Assembly: GCA_012728295.1 (NCBI GenBank)
Contig: JAAYFJ010000055.1
Span: forward strand, 1-64,000
Direction of reading: 5' to 3'
DNA from: Tissierellia bacterium
GTDB lineage: Bacteria > Bacillota > Clostridia > Tissierellales > Peptoniphilaceae
Length of the DNA: 64,000 nt
Within the stretch, counting starts at the first letter, position 1, and each line of letters opens with the position of its first letter. This document shows positions 16,596-24,571 of the stretch, piece by piece. The position numbers were made by a program, and so were the translations under genes. A model generated the notes under the pieces. It was not told the DNA's origin. It saw only the letters and a list, made by a program, of their open reading frames with translations, and ran no database searches.

Positions 16596-16640
16596 TGGCA
16601 TAATAAAACCACCTGCTAACTTTAAGTTAATCGGTGGTTT
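16596..16640 (-). terminator. Second terminator-like hairpin before scaffold gene
   Basis: Perfect eight-base arms AAACCACC (16596-16603) and GGTGGTTT (16633-16640) with an internal ACTTAAAGT dyad; TATT follows on the minus strand. Works next to the hairpin at 16556-16581. Confidence 0.5.
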
Positions 16641-16642
16641 CA

Positions 16643-16882
16643 TCAGTACCACATAACGGTACAATCTCTGATCTTTCGTTCTCCTTTTGCCATTTCTATC
16701 AATGTTGTTTTTGCATGCCCTAAATGACTGCGAGTCTCTAATTCTCCTCCCACTAGTTCTCCTTGAAAATCATCAAAATTTTCAATGGATATACTAATTT
16801 CTTTACAAACTTTTGAATCTTCTGGATAATAGTTTGCGTGTATTCTATCTTTTTCTTTTCTGACTTTTTTCAAGTAAATCAT
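16643..16882 (-). CDS. Small hypothetical phage protein
   Basis: A 79-residue protein that overlaps the end of the minor head gene by 38 bases. The sequence reads as a compact mixed alpha/beta fold (KVRKEKDRIHANYYPEDSKVCKEISISIENF and HLGHAKTTLIEMAKGER). The segment resembles small conserved proteins that accompany SPP1-type head genes in Firmicutes, but function is unknown. It ends just ahead of two hairpins. Confidence 0.55.
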   Translation of the reverse strand: MIYLKKVRKEKDRIHANYYPEDSKVCKEISISIENFDDFQGELVGGELETRSHLGHAKTTLIEMAKGERKIRDCTVMWY

Positions 16883-18362
16883 AGTATCGTTCAGCCTCCT
16901 TTTGATAGTTATATGCCCTTGACGCTATTTTATGGGCTTCGTCTTGCGTTTTCCCTTGCAAAATCAACGACCGTTCCAGCTCCTCGTGTTTTAACAATGT
17001 GATATCATGTGGCTGAATCTTCCCTTGTGACAGTCTTTGCCATGACTGGGCTATTGCGAAATCTGGTTGAAAACGCGTTTTTTCACCATTTAAATCGTGT
17101 TCATCAATGAACAAATAGTGTTTTATTTCTAGTATAAACTCTTTGCGATATCCTGTATTTTTAGATATTCTATCTACATCGGTAGATTGATGCCTTATCT
17201 CCTCATAATAAAGTTTAGCGTGTGTGTTGGCTTCTTCGGAGTTCATATTCGTTATTCCTCCGCTTATTCCTCCGCTTATTCCTCCGCTTATCTTACTTTT
17301 ATTATACCCTTTTTCTCCATTTCCTTCAACATACATATCATACCATTCCTGATATGTCATGTCTGCAGGTACTTTATATCTCTCGCCATCTTCACCTCTT
17401 GCCGCCTTAGTCTTACCTCTCTTATCCGGTCTATATGCAATAGTAATACTTCTGCACCTAGGATGCATTGGAGGATAATTAACACCGGGTACAGCATCTT
17501 CCACCGGAAAATGTTTTCCGTCTAACCTTCTGCATACATCAGACGTTTTCATGTCCAAAGTTGCACTAAATTCATATTCCTCTTGTCCTAACTTCTCGTA
17601 GACCAATAAATCAGCTTGGCTTTTAACAAAAGCCGTTTCTGTATGAATTAACGTCTTCGCAGCATGTTTATAGTCTGCCCCTAATACGCCTGTAATCTCT
17701 AATGTAAGTCTATCAATGCTTTTCCCTTCCATAATGTTTCTAGTAACAAGCCTTCTGACTTTACTGGCCACATTGTACTCTCTATTCCAAATGTTCTTAG
17801 AGTAGTTAGCTCCACTCCACGGAAGCGTCAGCACCTTTTCAACGGCGGTCTTAGACAGCTTTACATTATGATTATGCATAAGTTCATAAACTATGTTGTT
17901 TTTATCTTTGTAATGATCATACATGCTATTGTAATAGCTGTTTTCCAATGACCGGATTAAATGTTCCTTAACCATGTCTGATTGAACCTTGCTAAGCTTG
18001 GCAATATTGGCAATTATTTCTCCCTCAATCGCTTCTAGTCGATTAATTCTTCTTCGCATACATAGCGTATTAAGTTCCAGTAACAATGCCTCATTGCCGT
18101 TCCCAATTTCTTCAAGATATTTTTCCATGCTCATGCGCCATGTCCTATATTCACGGCCTTTAATAAGTTCTAACGCTTTGTTTTGGCTGATTTTGTTATC
18201 TCTAGCATATTGTCCGTATAGTTTTGATATCTCATCAATAATCCCTGTTCTTGCAGCTACATAATCCAGATTTAGCCTCTTTAAGATTTCATCCCCATCT
18301 CTTTCTAAATCTAAAAGAGCCATTCCACTTCTACGCTCCCAATAGTCTCTACTCTTCACCAT
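16845..18362 (-). CDS. Minor head protein (SPP1 gp7 family) with extra C-terminal domain
   Basis: A 505-residue protein overlapping the portal gene by 14 bases. Residues about 170-330 hold the phage head morphogenesis domain (LPWSGANYSKNIWNREYNVASKVRRLVTRNIMEGKSI, then HTETAF, TLDMKTSDVCRRLDGK, YPPMHPRCRSI). This is the SPP1 gp7 / Mu gpF signature. A low-complexity hinge (SGGI repeated three times) joins a C-terminal domain of about 130 residues with HDITLLKHEELE, FQPDFAIAQSWQRL and a basic end. Such appended domains in gp7 proteins are often related to polymorphic-toxin modules. Whether this one has activity is an inference. Confidence 0.8.
   Translation of the reverse strand: MVKSRDYWERRSGMALLDLERDGDEILKRLNLDYVAARTGIIDEISKLYGQYARDNKISQNKALELIKGREYRTWRMSMEKYLEEIGNGNEALLLELNTLCMRRRINRLEAIEGEIIANIAKLSKVQSDMVKEHLIRSLENSYYNSMYDHYKDKNNIVYELMHNHNVKLSKTAVEKVLTLPWSGANYSKNIWNREYNVASKVRRLVTRNIMEGKSIDRLTLEITGVLGADYKHAAKTLIHTETAFVKSQADLLVYEKLGQEEYEFSATLDMKTSDVCRRLDGKHFPVEDAVPGVNYPPMHPRCRSITIAYRPDKRGKTKAARGEDGERYKVPADMTYQEWYDMYVEGNGEKGYNKSKISGGISGGISGGITNMNSEEANTHAKLYYEEIRHQSTDVDRISKNTGYRKEFILEIKHYLFIDEHDLNGEKTRFQPDFAIAQSWQRLSQGKIQPHDITLLKHEELERSLILQGKTQDEAHKIASRAYNYQKEAERYYDLLEKSQKRKR
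17252..17290 (-). repeat. 12-bp tandem repeat encoding SGGI hinge
   Basis: Three consecutive copies of a 12-bp unit (TTATTCCTCCGC on plus strand) encode ISGG repeats at the boundary between head domain and C-terminal domain of the minor head protein. Confidence 0.85.
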
Positions 18363-19686
18363 CTCTCACCGCCGGTAGCTGGTCCTTTAATTTATCATAT
18401 CCATCATCTATCAAATCCTGTTGTTCTGCAGAGCGTTTTTCTAATTCTTCTTTGGCATTCTCAACAAATGGCAACTGTTCGATTAAAGTTTCAACAGAAA
18501 GATATGGAGATAGATTTTGTATAACTTGAGATATTTCCAATATGTTTTGAGGCAGTGCATTATTGAACTGCATTCCAATTCCTGTAAACATCACTTCTTT
18601 ATTTGTGATTTTTAAGATATTACATATCAGCTCAATTCTTCTCTGTAATCCTTTCTTAAATTTTCTCTCTTTTACAGACCTCAACTGCTCCATGGCAATT
18701 AATTTGTAGCGTAAAGATACTCCTGATAAGTTTGAACCGAAATTATCATCAGTCATATCAGGAGTTGCTGAAAATTTATGGATATCTTGTTTAATTCTGT
18801 TCTTATAATTTTCTACCCATGCATCATTTACATCTTTAATAAGCCATTTTGCATCACCGTTATCATCAACTAAGAGAATTCTATCCTCTCTAAGCTCTGC
18901 TATATCGTCCTCATCTGTTCCGTGCATATTTACCAGTACCAGATATGCATCCGTAAACTGTTCCATGTCATTTAATGTGTTCGATTGAGACAAATCATAT
19001 GCATCTATAAGACTTATTACCGGCTCAAAATCCCCCATTTGTTCCTTGTTATTTTCATACAGTATCAGTGGAACATCCCCAAAGAAATGAGATTCTTCTC
19101 TATCTAAGTTCATACTTCCAGAACGATTGTTATAATAACAAACCTTGTCTTTATCGTATAGTTCAATGAATTCTACTGTCTTTGTATCAATTTTCACTTC
19201 ATAATATCTAACTGCAAATCTGATATTGTTTTCTAGAGATGTATCATAAATAAAAAACACCTCATCCGGCTGAAGGTTGGTAAATCTAAGTTGCGAATCT
19301 TCGTCCATCCAAAGTATTTCAAATGCTTTCCCTTTGATGCTGCAGGTTTTTGCAATGTCTGCGTTTTCTTCCTGCTCATCATTGTATTTAAACACCTCTA
19401 AAAGCCTTTTCAAGAGTTCATCATCTTCGCTTGATACATTGTCTACTGCTGAGTATAAAACAGGCTGTCCAATGAAATATCCCGTCAATACATCTGTAAT
19501 ATACTTAGGATATGGGTTGACTATTTTGTTGTTGGGAACGTTTTTATCTTTTTGTTGGTCTAAGATATCATGCTTCCCCTCATAGTATTTTTGGAGTTTA
19601 ATATATCTTCCGCACTCTTTTTTATGCCGTTCTATATATGCTTTTATCTCTTCAATACTCAAAGCCTCTTTATCTGTTCTAAACAT
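18349..19686 (-). CDS. Portal protein (SPP1 gp6 family)
   Basis: A 445-residue protein in the portal place after terminase. It has the family's N-terminal YIKLQKYYEGKHDI segment, KIVNPYPKYITDVLTGYFIGQPV in the stem-forming region, NNIRFAVRYYEV, IPL-type strand VPLILYENN, MEQFTDAYLVL and the C-terminal ISQVIQNLSPYLSVETLIEQLPFVENAKEE. Together these identify the SPP1 gp6-like portal. It forms the dodecameric ring for DNA entry. Start ATG at 19686 lies eight bases past the terminase stop. Confidence 0.9.
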   Translation of the reverse strand: MFRTDKEALSIEEIKAYIERHKKECGRYIKLQKYYEGKHDILDQQKDKNVPNNKIVNPYPKYITDVLTGYFIGQPVLYSAVDNVSSEDDELLKRLLEVFKYNDEQEENADIAKTCSIKGKAFEILWMDEDSQLRFTNLQPDEVFFIYDTSLENNIRFAVRYYEVKIDTKTVEFIELYDKDKVCYYNNRSGSMNLDREESHFFGDVPLILYENNKEQMGDFEPVISLIDAYDLSQSNTLNDMEQFTDAYLVLVNMHGTDEDDIAELREDRILLVDDNGDAKWLIKDVNDAWVENYKNRIKQDIHKFSATPDMTDDNFGSNLSGVSLRYKLIAMEQLRSVKERKFKKGLQRRIELICNILKITNKEVMFTGIGMQFNNALPQNILEISQVIQNLSPYLSVETLIEQLPFVENAKEELEKRSAEQQDLIDDGYDKLKDQLPAVRDGEE

Positions 19687-19694
19687 TTTATCAC

Positions 19695-20987
19695 CTATAA
19701 TCCTAACTTAGATTTATTCATGGTCTTTAGCTTTCTTGGTTTGCGCCACGGTTCGATTCCATATCTTAATGCTGCAATAGCATCATCAAAGAAGTTCACA
19801 GGCTCATCTAAATAAATACTTCTCTTGTCATCAAACTTCCACTTCCATTGACCTAGCTCTTTTATTAGATTCGTACAAGAAGGATGAATTATTATCTTCC
19901 TTTGCTTCAACCAGTTTATTTGATTATTGATATACACATTAGGCGCAGTTCCTTTTTCTTTTTTAACGGGCATAGCATTATAACCAGCTTTTCTAAAAGA
20001 ATGAATCCTGTCAGCTTCAGCACTGTCACAATACATGTGAACTCTTTTGTCAAAACTACCCTCAATATCTTCTATAATCTCTTCTGTGTCCTTTTCGTAG
20101 ATATAACTCTCCTTAAGAACGTAAATGTCCCCATCTTTATATGCTAGCGTCAAAATAGCATTGGCATGATTAAATCCAAAGTCTTGACCATGTGATACAT
20201 ATTCATAATCCGAAATATCCTGTGATATGTCTCTTACATCCCAATTGCTTAAAATTAAACCGCCAACTTCACCCCAATTGCCAAGTCCGTAAATGTTATA
20301 TCCATCAGGATCTCTTTCTTTACGCATCATCATTCTTCTATGATACGCTGAATCTATGAATCTATTTTGCAAATAGGTTGAATGGTGAGTAAAAATATCC
20401 TCGTGAGCAGTGTCAAAATACTTTGATTTTATCCAGTGTGTCGCACTAACTGGGTTAAAGGTAAATGTAATCTGATAATAAAGATTTGGGTTATCTAACT
20501 GGCCTCTTAAACGGTCGTCTAGTATATCCACATCTGCTTCGTTGAGTTCCGTTGCCTCTTCGCACCATATCCATGTTAATTTTCCTGTTTTAAAAGTTAT
20601 GGATTTGACTTTTTCCCTTTGCTTATCGTCTTTCATTCCCCGGAATATTATTTTATTTCCAGTAGTGAGACACTCCATAGACAAAGGACTTTTATTGATT
20701 TTCCATACTCTTTCATAGTGCTCACCAAACAAAGAAAAAACAGCACTTTGCAACTCTGCAAATGTACTGTCTCTATTACTTTCATCTACTTTTCTAACAA
20801 CTAGAAGATTGGCACCTTTATATTTAAAATCAGATAATTTTTTGATGTAATCTTGGGCAATGTTTACAGATTTACCTGAACCAGCAGAACCTTTTAGGAC
20901 TCTATATCTTTTCTTGCACTCATTTACTTCTTTAAACGACCTGTTCCATTGTATTTTAACTGTTTTCTTCGCCATAATCATCTTCAA
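19695..20987 (-). CDS. Terminase large subunit (PBSX family)
   Basis: A 430-residue packaging motor. The Walker A motif GSAGSGKS is at about residue 33-40, the Walker B-like WIWCEEATEL at about 135, and the C-terminal RNase H-like nuclease carries the acidic motif DSAEADRI at about 320 and a third acidic residue near FFDDAIAALRYG. These match the PBSX-type TerL family. It cuts concatemeric DNA and pumps it into the procapsid. It overlaps the small subunit by 32 bases, and internal ATG starts at residues 3 and 5 are possible. Confidence 0.9.
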   Translation of the reverse strand: MKMIMAKKTVKIQWNRSFKEVNECKKRYRVLKGSAGSGKSVNIAQDYIKKLSDFKYKGANLLVVRKVDESNRDSTFAELQSAVFSLFGEHYERVWKINKSPLSMECLTTGNKIIFRGMKDDKQREKVKSITFKTGKLTWIWCEEATELNEADVDILDDRLRGQLDNPNLYYQITFTFNPVSATHWIKSKYFDTAHEDIFTHHSTYLQNRFIDSAYHRRMMMRKERDPDGYNIYGLGNWGEVGGLILSNWDVRDISQDISDYEYVSHGQDFGFNHANAILTLAYKDGDIYVLKESYIYEKDTEEIIEDIEGSFDKRVHMYCDSAEADRIHSFRKAGYNAMPVKKEKGTAPNVYINNQINWLKQRKIIIHPSCTNLIKELGQWKWKFDDKRSIYLDEPVNFFDDAIAALRYGIEPWRKPRKLKTMNKSKLGL

Positions 20988-21408
20988 ATATTATTGTTAG
21001 GTCTGAAGTTAAGTCTACTTTGTCTGTAAACAAGCTATATCTTTTTCCTAATAATTCAGCGGCTTTTAATCTTTCTTTTTCATCCGGCGGTTTCATTATT
21101 AACCTTGCATCAGAACAACCTTCTCCAACACCTTCAACAACAACTACTGCTGACTTACTCTCACCTCTAAGGACTGCTGTTAAGTATTTTAGTACCTCAT
21201 CTTGTTTTGCTATAGCTTTATCTTCAAGCTCTTTCATCCTGTCAGATATATAGGATTTTACACTCACATTTTCCAACAATTTTATTACATTACCTTTAGC
21301 ATATGTTTCACTGTATCCCGCATTAATAGCCGATTGGTAAGCATTTCCACTGATGATGTACTCATCAGCGAATTTTTTCTGTTTAATTGTCAATTTCAAG
21401 CACATCAC
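20956..21408 (-). CDS. Terminase small subunit
   Basis: A 150-residue DNA-binding subunit with the classic N-terminal LTIKQKKFADEYIISGNAYQSAINAGYSETYAKGNVIKLLENVSVKSYI helix-turn-helix pattern of TerS. The C-terminal acidic tail follows a helical middle used for oligomerisation. Start is uncertain between GTG, ATG and TTG in the first codons because GGAGG lies close. It recognises the pac or cos region and gives DNA to the large subunit. A minus-strand terminator precedes it. Confidence 0.85.
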   Translation of the reverse strand: MMCLKLTIKQKKFADEYIISGNAYQSAINAGYSETYAKGNVIKLLENVSVKSYISDRMKELEDKAIAKQDEVLKYLTAVLRGESKSAVVVVEGVGEGCSDARLIMKPPDEKERLKAAELLGKRYSLFTDKVDLTSDLTIIFEDDYGEENS

Positions 21409-21435
21409 CTCCTCATCACCTCATTTCTCCCACAC

Positions 21436-21461
21436 AAAAAGGACACCCATAAAAGATGTCC
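21436..21461 (-). terminator. Terminator before the terminase genes
   Basis: Hairpin GGACA / TGTCC with five Ts following on the minus strand (21436-21440 as A5 on plus). It would end early leftward transcription between the ArpU-like gene and the packaging operon. Confidence 0.5.
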
Positions 21462-21566
21462 AATTTGCAACCATTTATCAAGAAAGGAGGCGTCTATTTT
21501 ATCTACCGTTCCACTTTATACTATACTATGTTTTTTCCGCACAAAACGCACAAAATAAAAATATTT

Positions 21567-21603
21567 GATATAATCTTTATAATAAACAATATTCTATAGG
21601 AGG
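21567..21603 (+). promoter_or_regulatory. Extended -10 promoter and ribosome binding site for DUF4393 gene
   Basis: TGATATAAT matches the extended -10 form TGnTATAAT (TATAAT at 21569-21574), and AGGAGG at 21598-21603 sits eight bases before the ATG at 21611. A -35 box is not convincing. Confidence 0.55.
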
Positions 21604-21610
21604 TTTTAAT

Positions 21611-22402
21611 ATGGTAGGTAATATTGAATTATTCCCTAACATCCATTTAGATGTAAATCAATTAATTGAACAAGTAGACGGTTCTGTGGTCGGTTCTGTA
21701 TTTGGCACTCTAAAAGATATCTGGGAGTATGTCTTCATAGGGATACATTATTCTAGTGAGGAGAAAAAACTAAAATATGAAAATAATTTAAAACTATTAT
21801 CGTCTCAAATCCATTCTAATTTTGAAGGTATAGACCCGCAAAACCTTCAAGACCCAAAAGTTTCTATAGTAGGACCAGCTCTCGAAGCCTCTAAATATTA
21901 TATCAGTGAGCCTGAATTAAGATCAATGTTTGCTAATCTAATTTCAGCTGCTGCTGATTCTAGTTTAAACGGCAAAGTTAGAGCTTCATTTACAGAGATT
22001 GTTAAACAATTGGAGCCGATTGATGCAAAAGTATTAGAGTATTTGTATCAAGAGCGAGAAACTCCCACAGTAGAATATAGAAATTCTAACAAAGATTCTG
22101 GTTCTTTCAATATAGTTCTAACCAATGTTTTTTAGCCCTATTCTACTACTATTGATGAAGCTACATTAATCAGTGCATCGATAAACAATTTAGAACGACT
22201 AGGCTTAATTAAAGTACCTACTGATGTTTGGATAACTGATGACTCAAAATATGAATGGGCTACAAACAATTTTATATACTTCTCATTATTAGAAACTTAT
22301 GCCGATGAGAACCATACATTAAAATGCCATAATTATACTATAATAATGACTCAGTTTGGGCTTGATTTTAGCGAGATTTGTCTTTCAAATACTGTAGAAT
22401 AG
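21611..22402 (+). pseudogene. DUF4393 (Abi-alpha-like) gene interrupted by an in-frame TAG
   Basis: The frame opens at 21611 and encodes 174 residues up to TAG at 22133-22135; without that stop the same frame continues for 88 more codons to TAG at 22400. Residues SVVGSVFGTLKDIWEYVFIGIHYSSEEKKLKYENNL, EGIDPQNLQDPK and PALEASKYYISEPELRSMFANLI are typical of DUF4393 proteins, a group found in phages and near defence loci (Abi-alpha annotation). The downstream part has LISASINNLERLGLIKVP, part of the same fold. It is on the strand opposite the phage genes with its own promoter, like a moron. A single substitution is enough to explain the break. The truncated 174-residue protein may still be produced. 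Confidence 0.75.
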
Positions 22403-22538
22403 TATTATTAACATCAGAAACAACATTCTTTAACAAATTACTAAACATATTGTCTAATTCTTTCCAAAAATAACCCATGTATATTCTACAAACTAGGAAA
22501 GAAATAACTCCCGAAATAACTATAGTTTTAAGTTCCAT
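22368..22538 (-). CDS. Small membrane protein antisense to the DUF4393 gene's end
   Basis: A 56-residue frame begins at ATG 22538 after a GGGGGAG site and has a single hydrophobic segment near residues 5-20. It ends within the 3' end of the DUF4393 reading frame on the other strand. No family is recognised. Position suggests a toxin-like or partner peptide, but this is speculative. Confidence 0.4.
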   Translation of the reverse strand: MELKTIVISGVISFLVCRIYMGYFWKELDNMFSNLLKNVVSDVNNTILQYLKDKSR

Positions 22539-22561
22539 ATACTCCCCCTTCTATGCCTAAG

Positions 22562-22978
22562 TTATAAACACCTAGGCATATTTATTTTATCTAAATATCT
22601 ATCATGTATCATTCTGGCATAACTTTCATTCCTGCTTCCCCATTTTCTTGAAATACTTAACCAACTTTTATCATGTACATATCTATCCTCAAAAATCATC
22701 CTCGTTCTACAGTCGGGAATGTCAGCGATAAACTCCTCAATCTCCAACCTCTGAAGCTCCGCCTTCTCTTTGCGTTTATGGAGAATACTGGACAGCTTTT
22801 CTATCCTATCCGCATCTATCCCCTCTATTGGAATACTCATATGCTGATAAGGAAACTCTGGATTAGAGCCTGTGACAGAGTCATGAACCATATTCTTTTG
22901 TAGCTTCTCAATTCTTTTCTCAATCCTATGGATCTCATATTTTAAGTCTGCGTAATTCTTCAAAGTTTCCTTATCCAC
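22562..22978 (-). CDS. ArpU/RinA-like late transcription regulator
   Basis: A 138-residue protein with an N-terminal coiled coil (DLKYEIHRIEKRIEKLQKN, IEKLSSILHKRKEKAELQRLEIEEFI) and a C-terminal sigma-70 region-4-like helix-turn-helix (RTRMIFEDRYVHDKSWLSISRKWG). This is the layout of phage late-gene activators of the ArpU/RinA type. They bind upstream of terminase or structural operons. Its location just ahead of the packaging genes fits. Confidence 0.7.
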   Translation of the reverse strand: MDKETLKNYADLKYEIHRIEKRIEKLQKNMVHDSVTGSNPEFPYQHMSIPIEGIDADRIEKLSSILHKRKEKAELQRLEIEEFIADIPDCRTRMIFEDRYVHDKSWLSISRKWGSRNESYARMIHDRYLDKINMPRCL

Positions 22979-22988
22979 TCAAAACCTC

Positions 22989-23294
22989 CTACAAATCCCC
23001 TTCTTTCACGAACACTCCGTTAATCATCTTACCCCGCCTATCTTTAATTTCGTTGTAAGCCAGGTTCACGCAATCCGTAAAATCTATATTTAGCTGCAAG
23101 GATAGTACCACCAACACTACTACAACATCTCCGATACCGTCTTTTATCCCATTAATATTATGTTTGTTAAAGGCTTTAGCTATTTCTCCGCCCTCTTCAA
23201 ACAACTTATTAATCTGTGCCGTAGAATTTGCTATATGAATACCTCTATCTATCGCCCAATCTTTTATTTTTTCTACAGTGTATTCTAAACTCAT
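22989..23294 (-). CDS. MazG-like nucleotide pyrophosphohydrolase
   Basis: A 101-residue protein with the all-alpha NTP pyrophosphatase pattern: EEGGEIAKAF (the E-x-x-E-like metal motif) followed by DGIGDVVVVLVVL, and a final KDRRGKMINGVFVKEGDL, typical of phage MazG-like proteins. It hydrolyses NTPs, likely adjusting nucleotide pools or alarmone levels during infection. It overlaps the next gene by four bases. Confidence 0.8.
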   Translation of the reverse strand: MSLEYTVEKIKDWAIDRGIHIANSTAQINKLFEEGGEIAKAFNKHNINGIKDGIGDVVVVLVVLSLQLNIDFTDCVNLAYNEIKDRRGKMINGVFVKEGDL

Positions 23295-23455
23295 AATTTA
23301 TCCTCCTCTGCCAAAACCATAAGTACAAATTCTATGCCGTCATTGAACCCAACCAAATATTTTTTCTCACTATTCCAAGGCATAAGTGAATTTATCTTAT
23401 CTGTGTTCTTTTGCACTCTATCTAAGATTGCTTCTCTTGCTTTTTCTTTATTCAT
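23291..23455 (-). CDS. Small hypothetical phage protein (54 residues)
   Basis: Start ATG at 23455 is chosen because a GGAGG site precedes it; a longer frame starts at 23497 but lies within the RusA gene with no ribosome binding site. The product is helical (KAREAILDRVQKNTDKINSL) and ends with GFNDGIEFVLMVLAEEDKL. Similar small proteins occur beside RusA in Firmicutes phages. Function is unknown. Confidence 0.55.
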   Translation of the reverse strand: MNKEKAREAILDRVQKNTDKINSLMPWNSEKKYLVGFNDGIEFVLMVLAEEDKL

Positions 23456-23862
23456 ATTTCCTCCACCCTCACATAGATCCCAGGTATATCCGCCCAAAAC
23501 TTTTCGATTATCTCGCTGGCTACTAACGCATCATCCTTCCAGAAGCCTACATCAGTCATGCAATCTTTTAGTAGCTTATTAAGATTATCTGTATCAGGCT
23601 TTGTAGTCTTGTACTCCCCATCCTTTCTTTTGCCCTTAATCGGGAAGCACCATTTTACATAGAGCCTTACAGGACCATTGGCCATGCGCTTAGGTTTATA
23701 TTTCCACAGATTAGCCGTTAGCTTTTGCCTAGCAGCTTTTAATTTCTCATCCTCGTAAAACCTAACCTTACCATCAGCACAAATTGTTGCCCGTTTCTGT
23801 TGATGGGTAGTTGTAGGAGGAATCATAGCCATAAAGAATTCAATCATTTGATTCATCTTCAT
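23452..23862 (-). CDS. rusA: RusA-like Holliday junction resolvase
   Basis: A 136-residue endonuclease. The segment KPDTDNLNKLLKDCM with FWKDDALVASEIIEK contains the conserved acidic residues (D-x-D-N-x-x-K and DD) that bind magnesium in RusA. The N-terminal part, with MIPPTTTHQQKRA, also fits. It resolves branched DNA formed by recombination before packaging. It lies in the replication-recombination operon. Confidence 0.9.
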   Translation of the reverse strand: MKMNQMIEFFMAMIPPTTTHQQKRATICADGKVRFYEDEKLKAARQKLTANLWKYKPKRMANGPVRLYVKWCFPIKGKRKDGEYKTTKPDTDNLNKLLKDCMTDVGFWKDDALVASEIIEKFWADIPGIYVRVEEI

Positions 23863-24211
23863 TCCATATCATCCCCATTGAATTCTTAAGATATGCTTGC
23901 AAGTATGCATAATGCAATTTCTTAATGTTGTTCTTAAGCCTATTGAAAAATTCATCAGAAATTCTAAAATTTTCATCTGTCTTGATTTCAAGATCATCAC
24001 CAAATATAAACGTAAGGCTTCCTGTTCTAGGCTCAGGTCTTAAGTTGTCACTCATAACAACTTGGTCTTTATCTTCATTGTCATATTTCACTGTAGCTAT
24101 TACGGGAAACTTAAATTCCATGAAAGTGAATTCTAGTTTTTCCTTCAAGCACATTTCTGTAACTTTACTTCTCAGTTCAATGTATTTCATTTGCAATAAA
24201 TTAGCTTCCAC
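23840..24211 (-). CDS. Hypothetical phage protein
   Basis: A 123-residue protein starting at GTG 24211, preceded by an AAGGAGAG site. It is mixed alpha/beta with no membrane segment. Its centre (FPVIATVKYDNEDKDQVVMSDNLRPEPRTGSLTFIFGDD) suggests a compact beta sheet and the C-terminus is helical. I do not recognise a family. Its place between the origin-like region and RusA suggests a role in DNA metabolism. Confidence 0.5.
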   Translation of the reverse strand: MEANLLQMKYIELRSKVTEMCLKEKLEFTFMEFKFPVIATVKYDNEDKDQVVMSDNLRPEPRTGSLTFIFGDDLEIKTDENFRISDEFFNRLKNNIKKLHYAYLQAYLKNSMGMIWNEDESND

Positions 24212-24280
24212 GTTTACTCTCCTTTTGATACTATAATTGTTAAATATCTCTCATTTAATTCTTTGAAAGTCTCCCTTTAG

Positions 24281-24571
24281 TCGGTTGGTGTATTGGTGGT
24301 CGTCGTGCGAGAGTTTACGCACGACTACCATACCCGACCACCCGCGACCCGCGAAGAAAAATATATATATATATATATACGTTATTTTCTTCCCGCGAAA
24401 AAAACGGAAAAACTAAGCGATTTTTTGACCTGTGCAAGAAACGTAATTTACGTTATTTTCCCGGGTTAGAATTTTCAAAATCCAACCTGCGAAAAAAACG
24501 TGATTTTCGTTGTTTTCCCGGGTTAAATTTACACCTGCGAAAAAAACGTTTTTTACGTTATTTTCCCGGGT
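24281..24571. other. Probable phage replication origin (hairpin, AT tract and palindromic iterons)
   Basis: This gap of about 330 bases has no gene. From left to right it holds a long hairpin with perfect inner arms GTCGTGCG (24302-24309) and CGCACGAC (24318-24325) and bulged outer arms. Then comes an AT-dinucleotide tract at about 24360-24379, flanked by CGCG-AAGAAAA-type arms that are also inverted. Last come three copies of a 39-bp imperfect palindrome. Strong dyads, an easily melted AT run and iterated sites next to the primase-helicase gene are what a theta-type origin looks like. The protein that binds is not known. Confidence 0.65.
24428..24571. repeat. Three 39-bp palindromic iterons
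   Basis: Copies at 24428-24466, 24485-24523 and 24533-24571. Each reads ACCTGxGxAAxAAACGT, a 5-bp spacer, then xCGTTxTTTTCCCGGGT; the arms match at about 14 of 17 bases, so each unit can form a stem. The last copy touches the stop codon of the primase-helicase gene. Confidence 0.8.

Noticed and set aside
24428..24571. Three 39-bp repeats as a CRISPR array
   Set aside because: The repeats are imperfect palindromes with very short, unequal gaps (18 and 9 bases), with no spacer-like unique segments and no cas genes.
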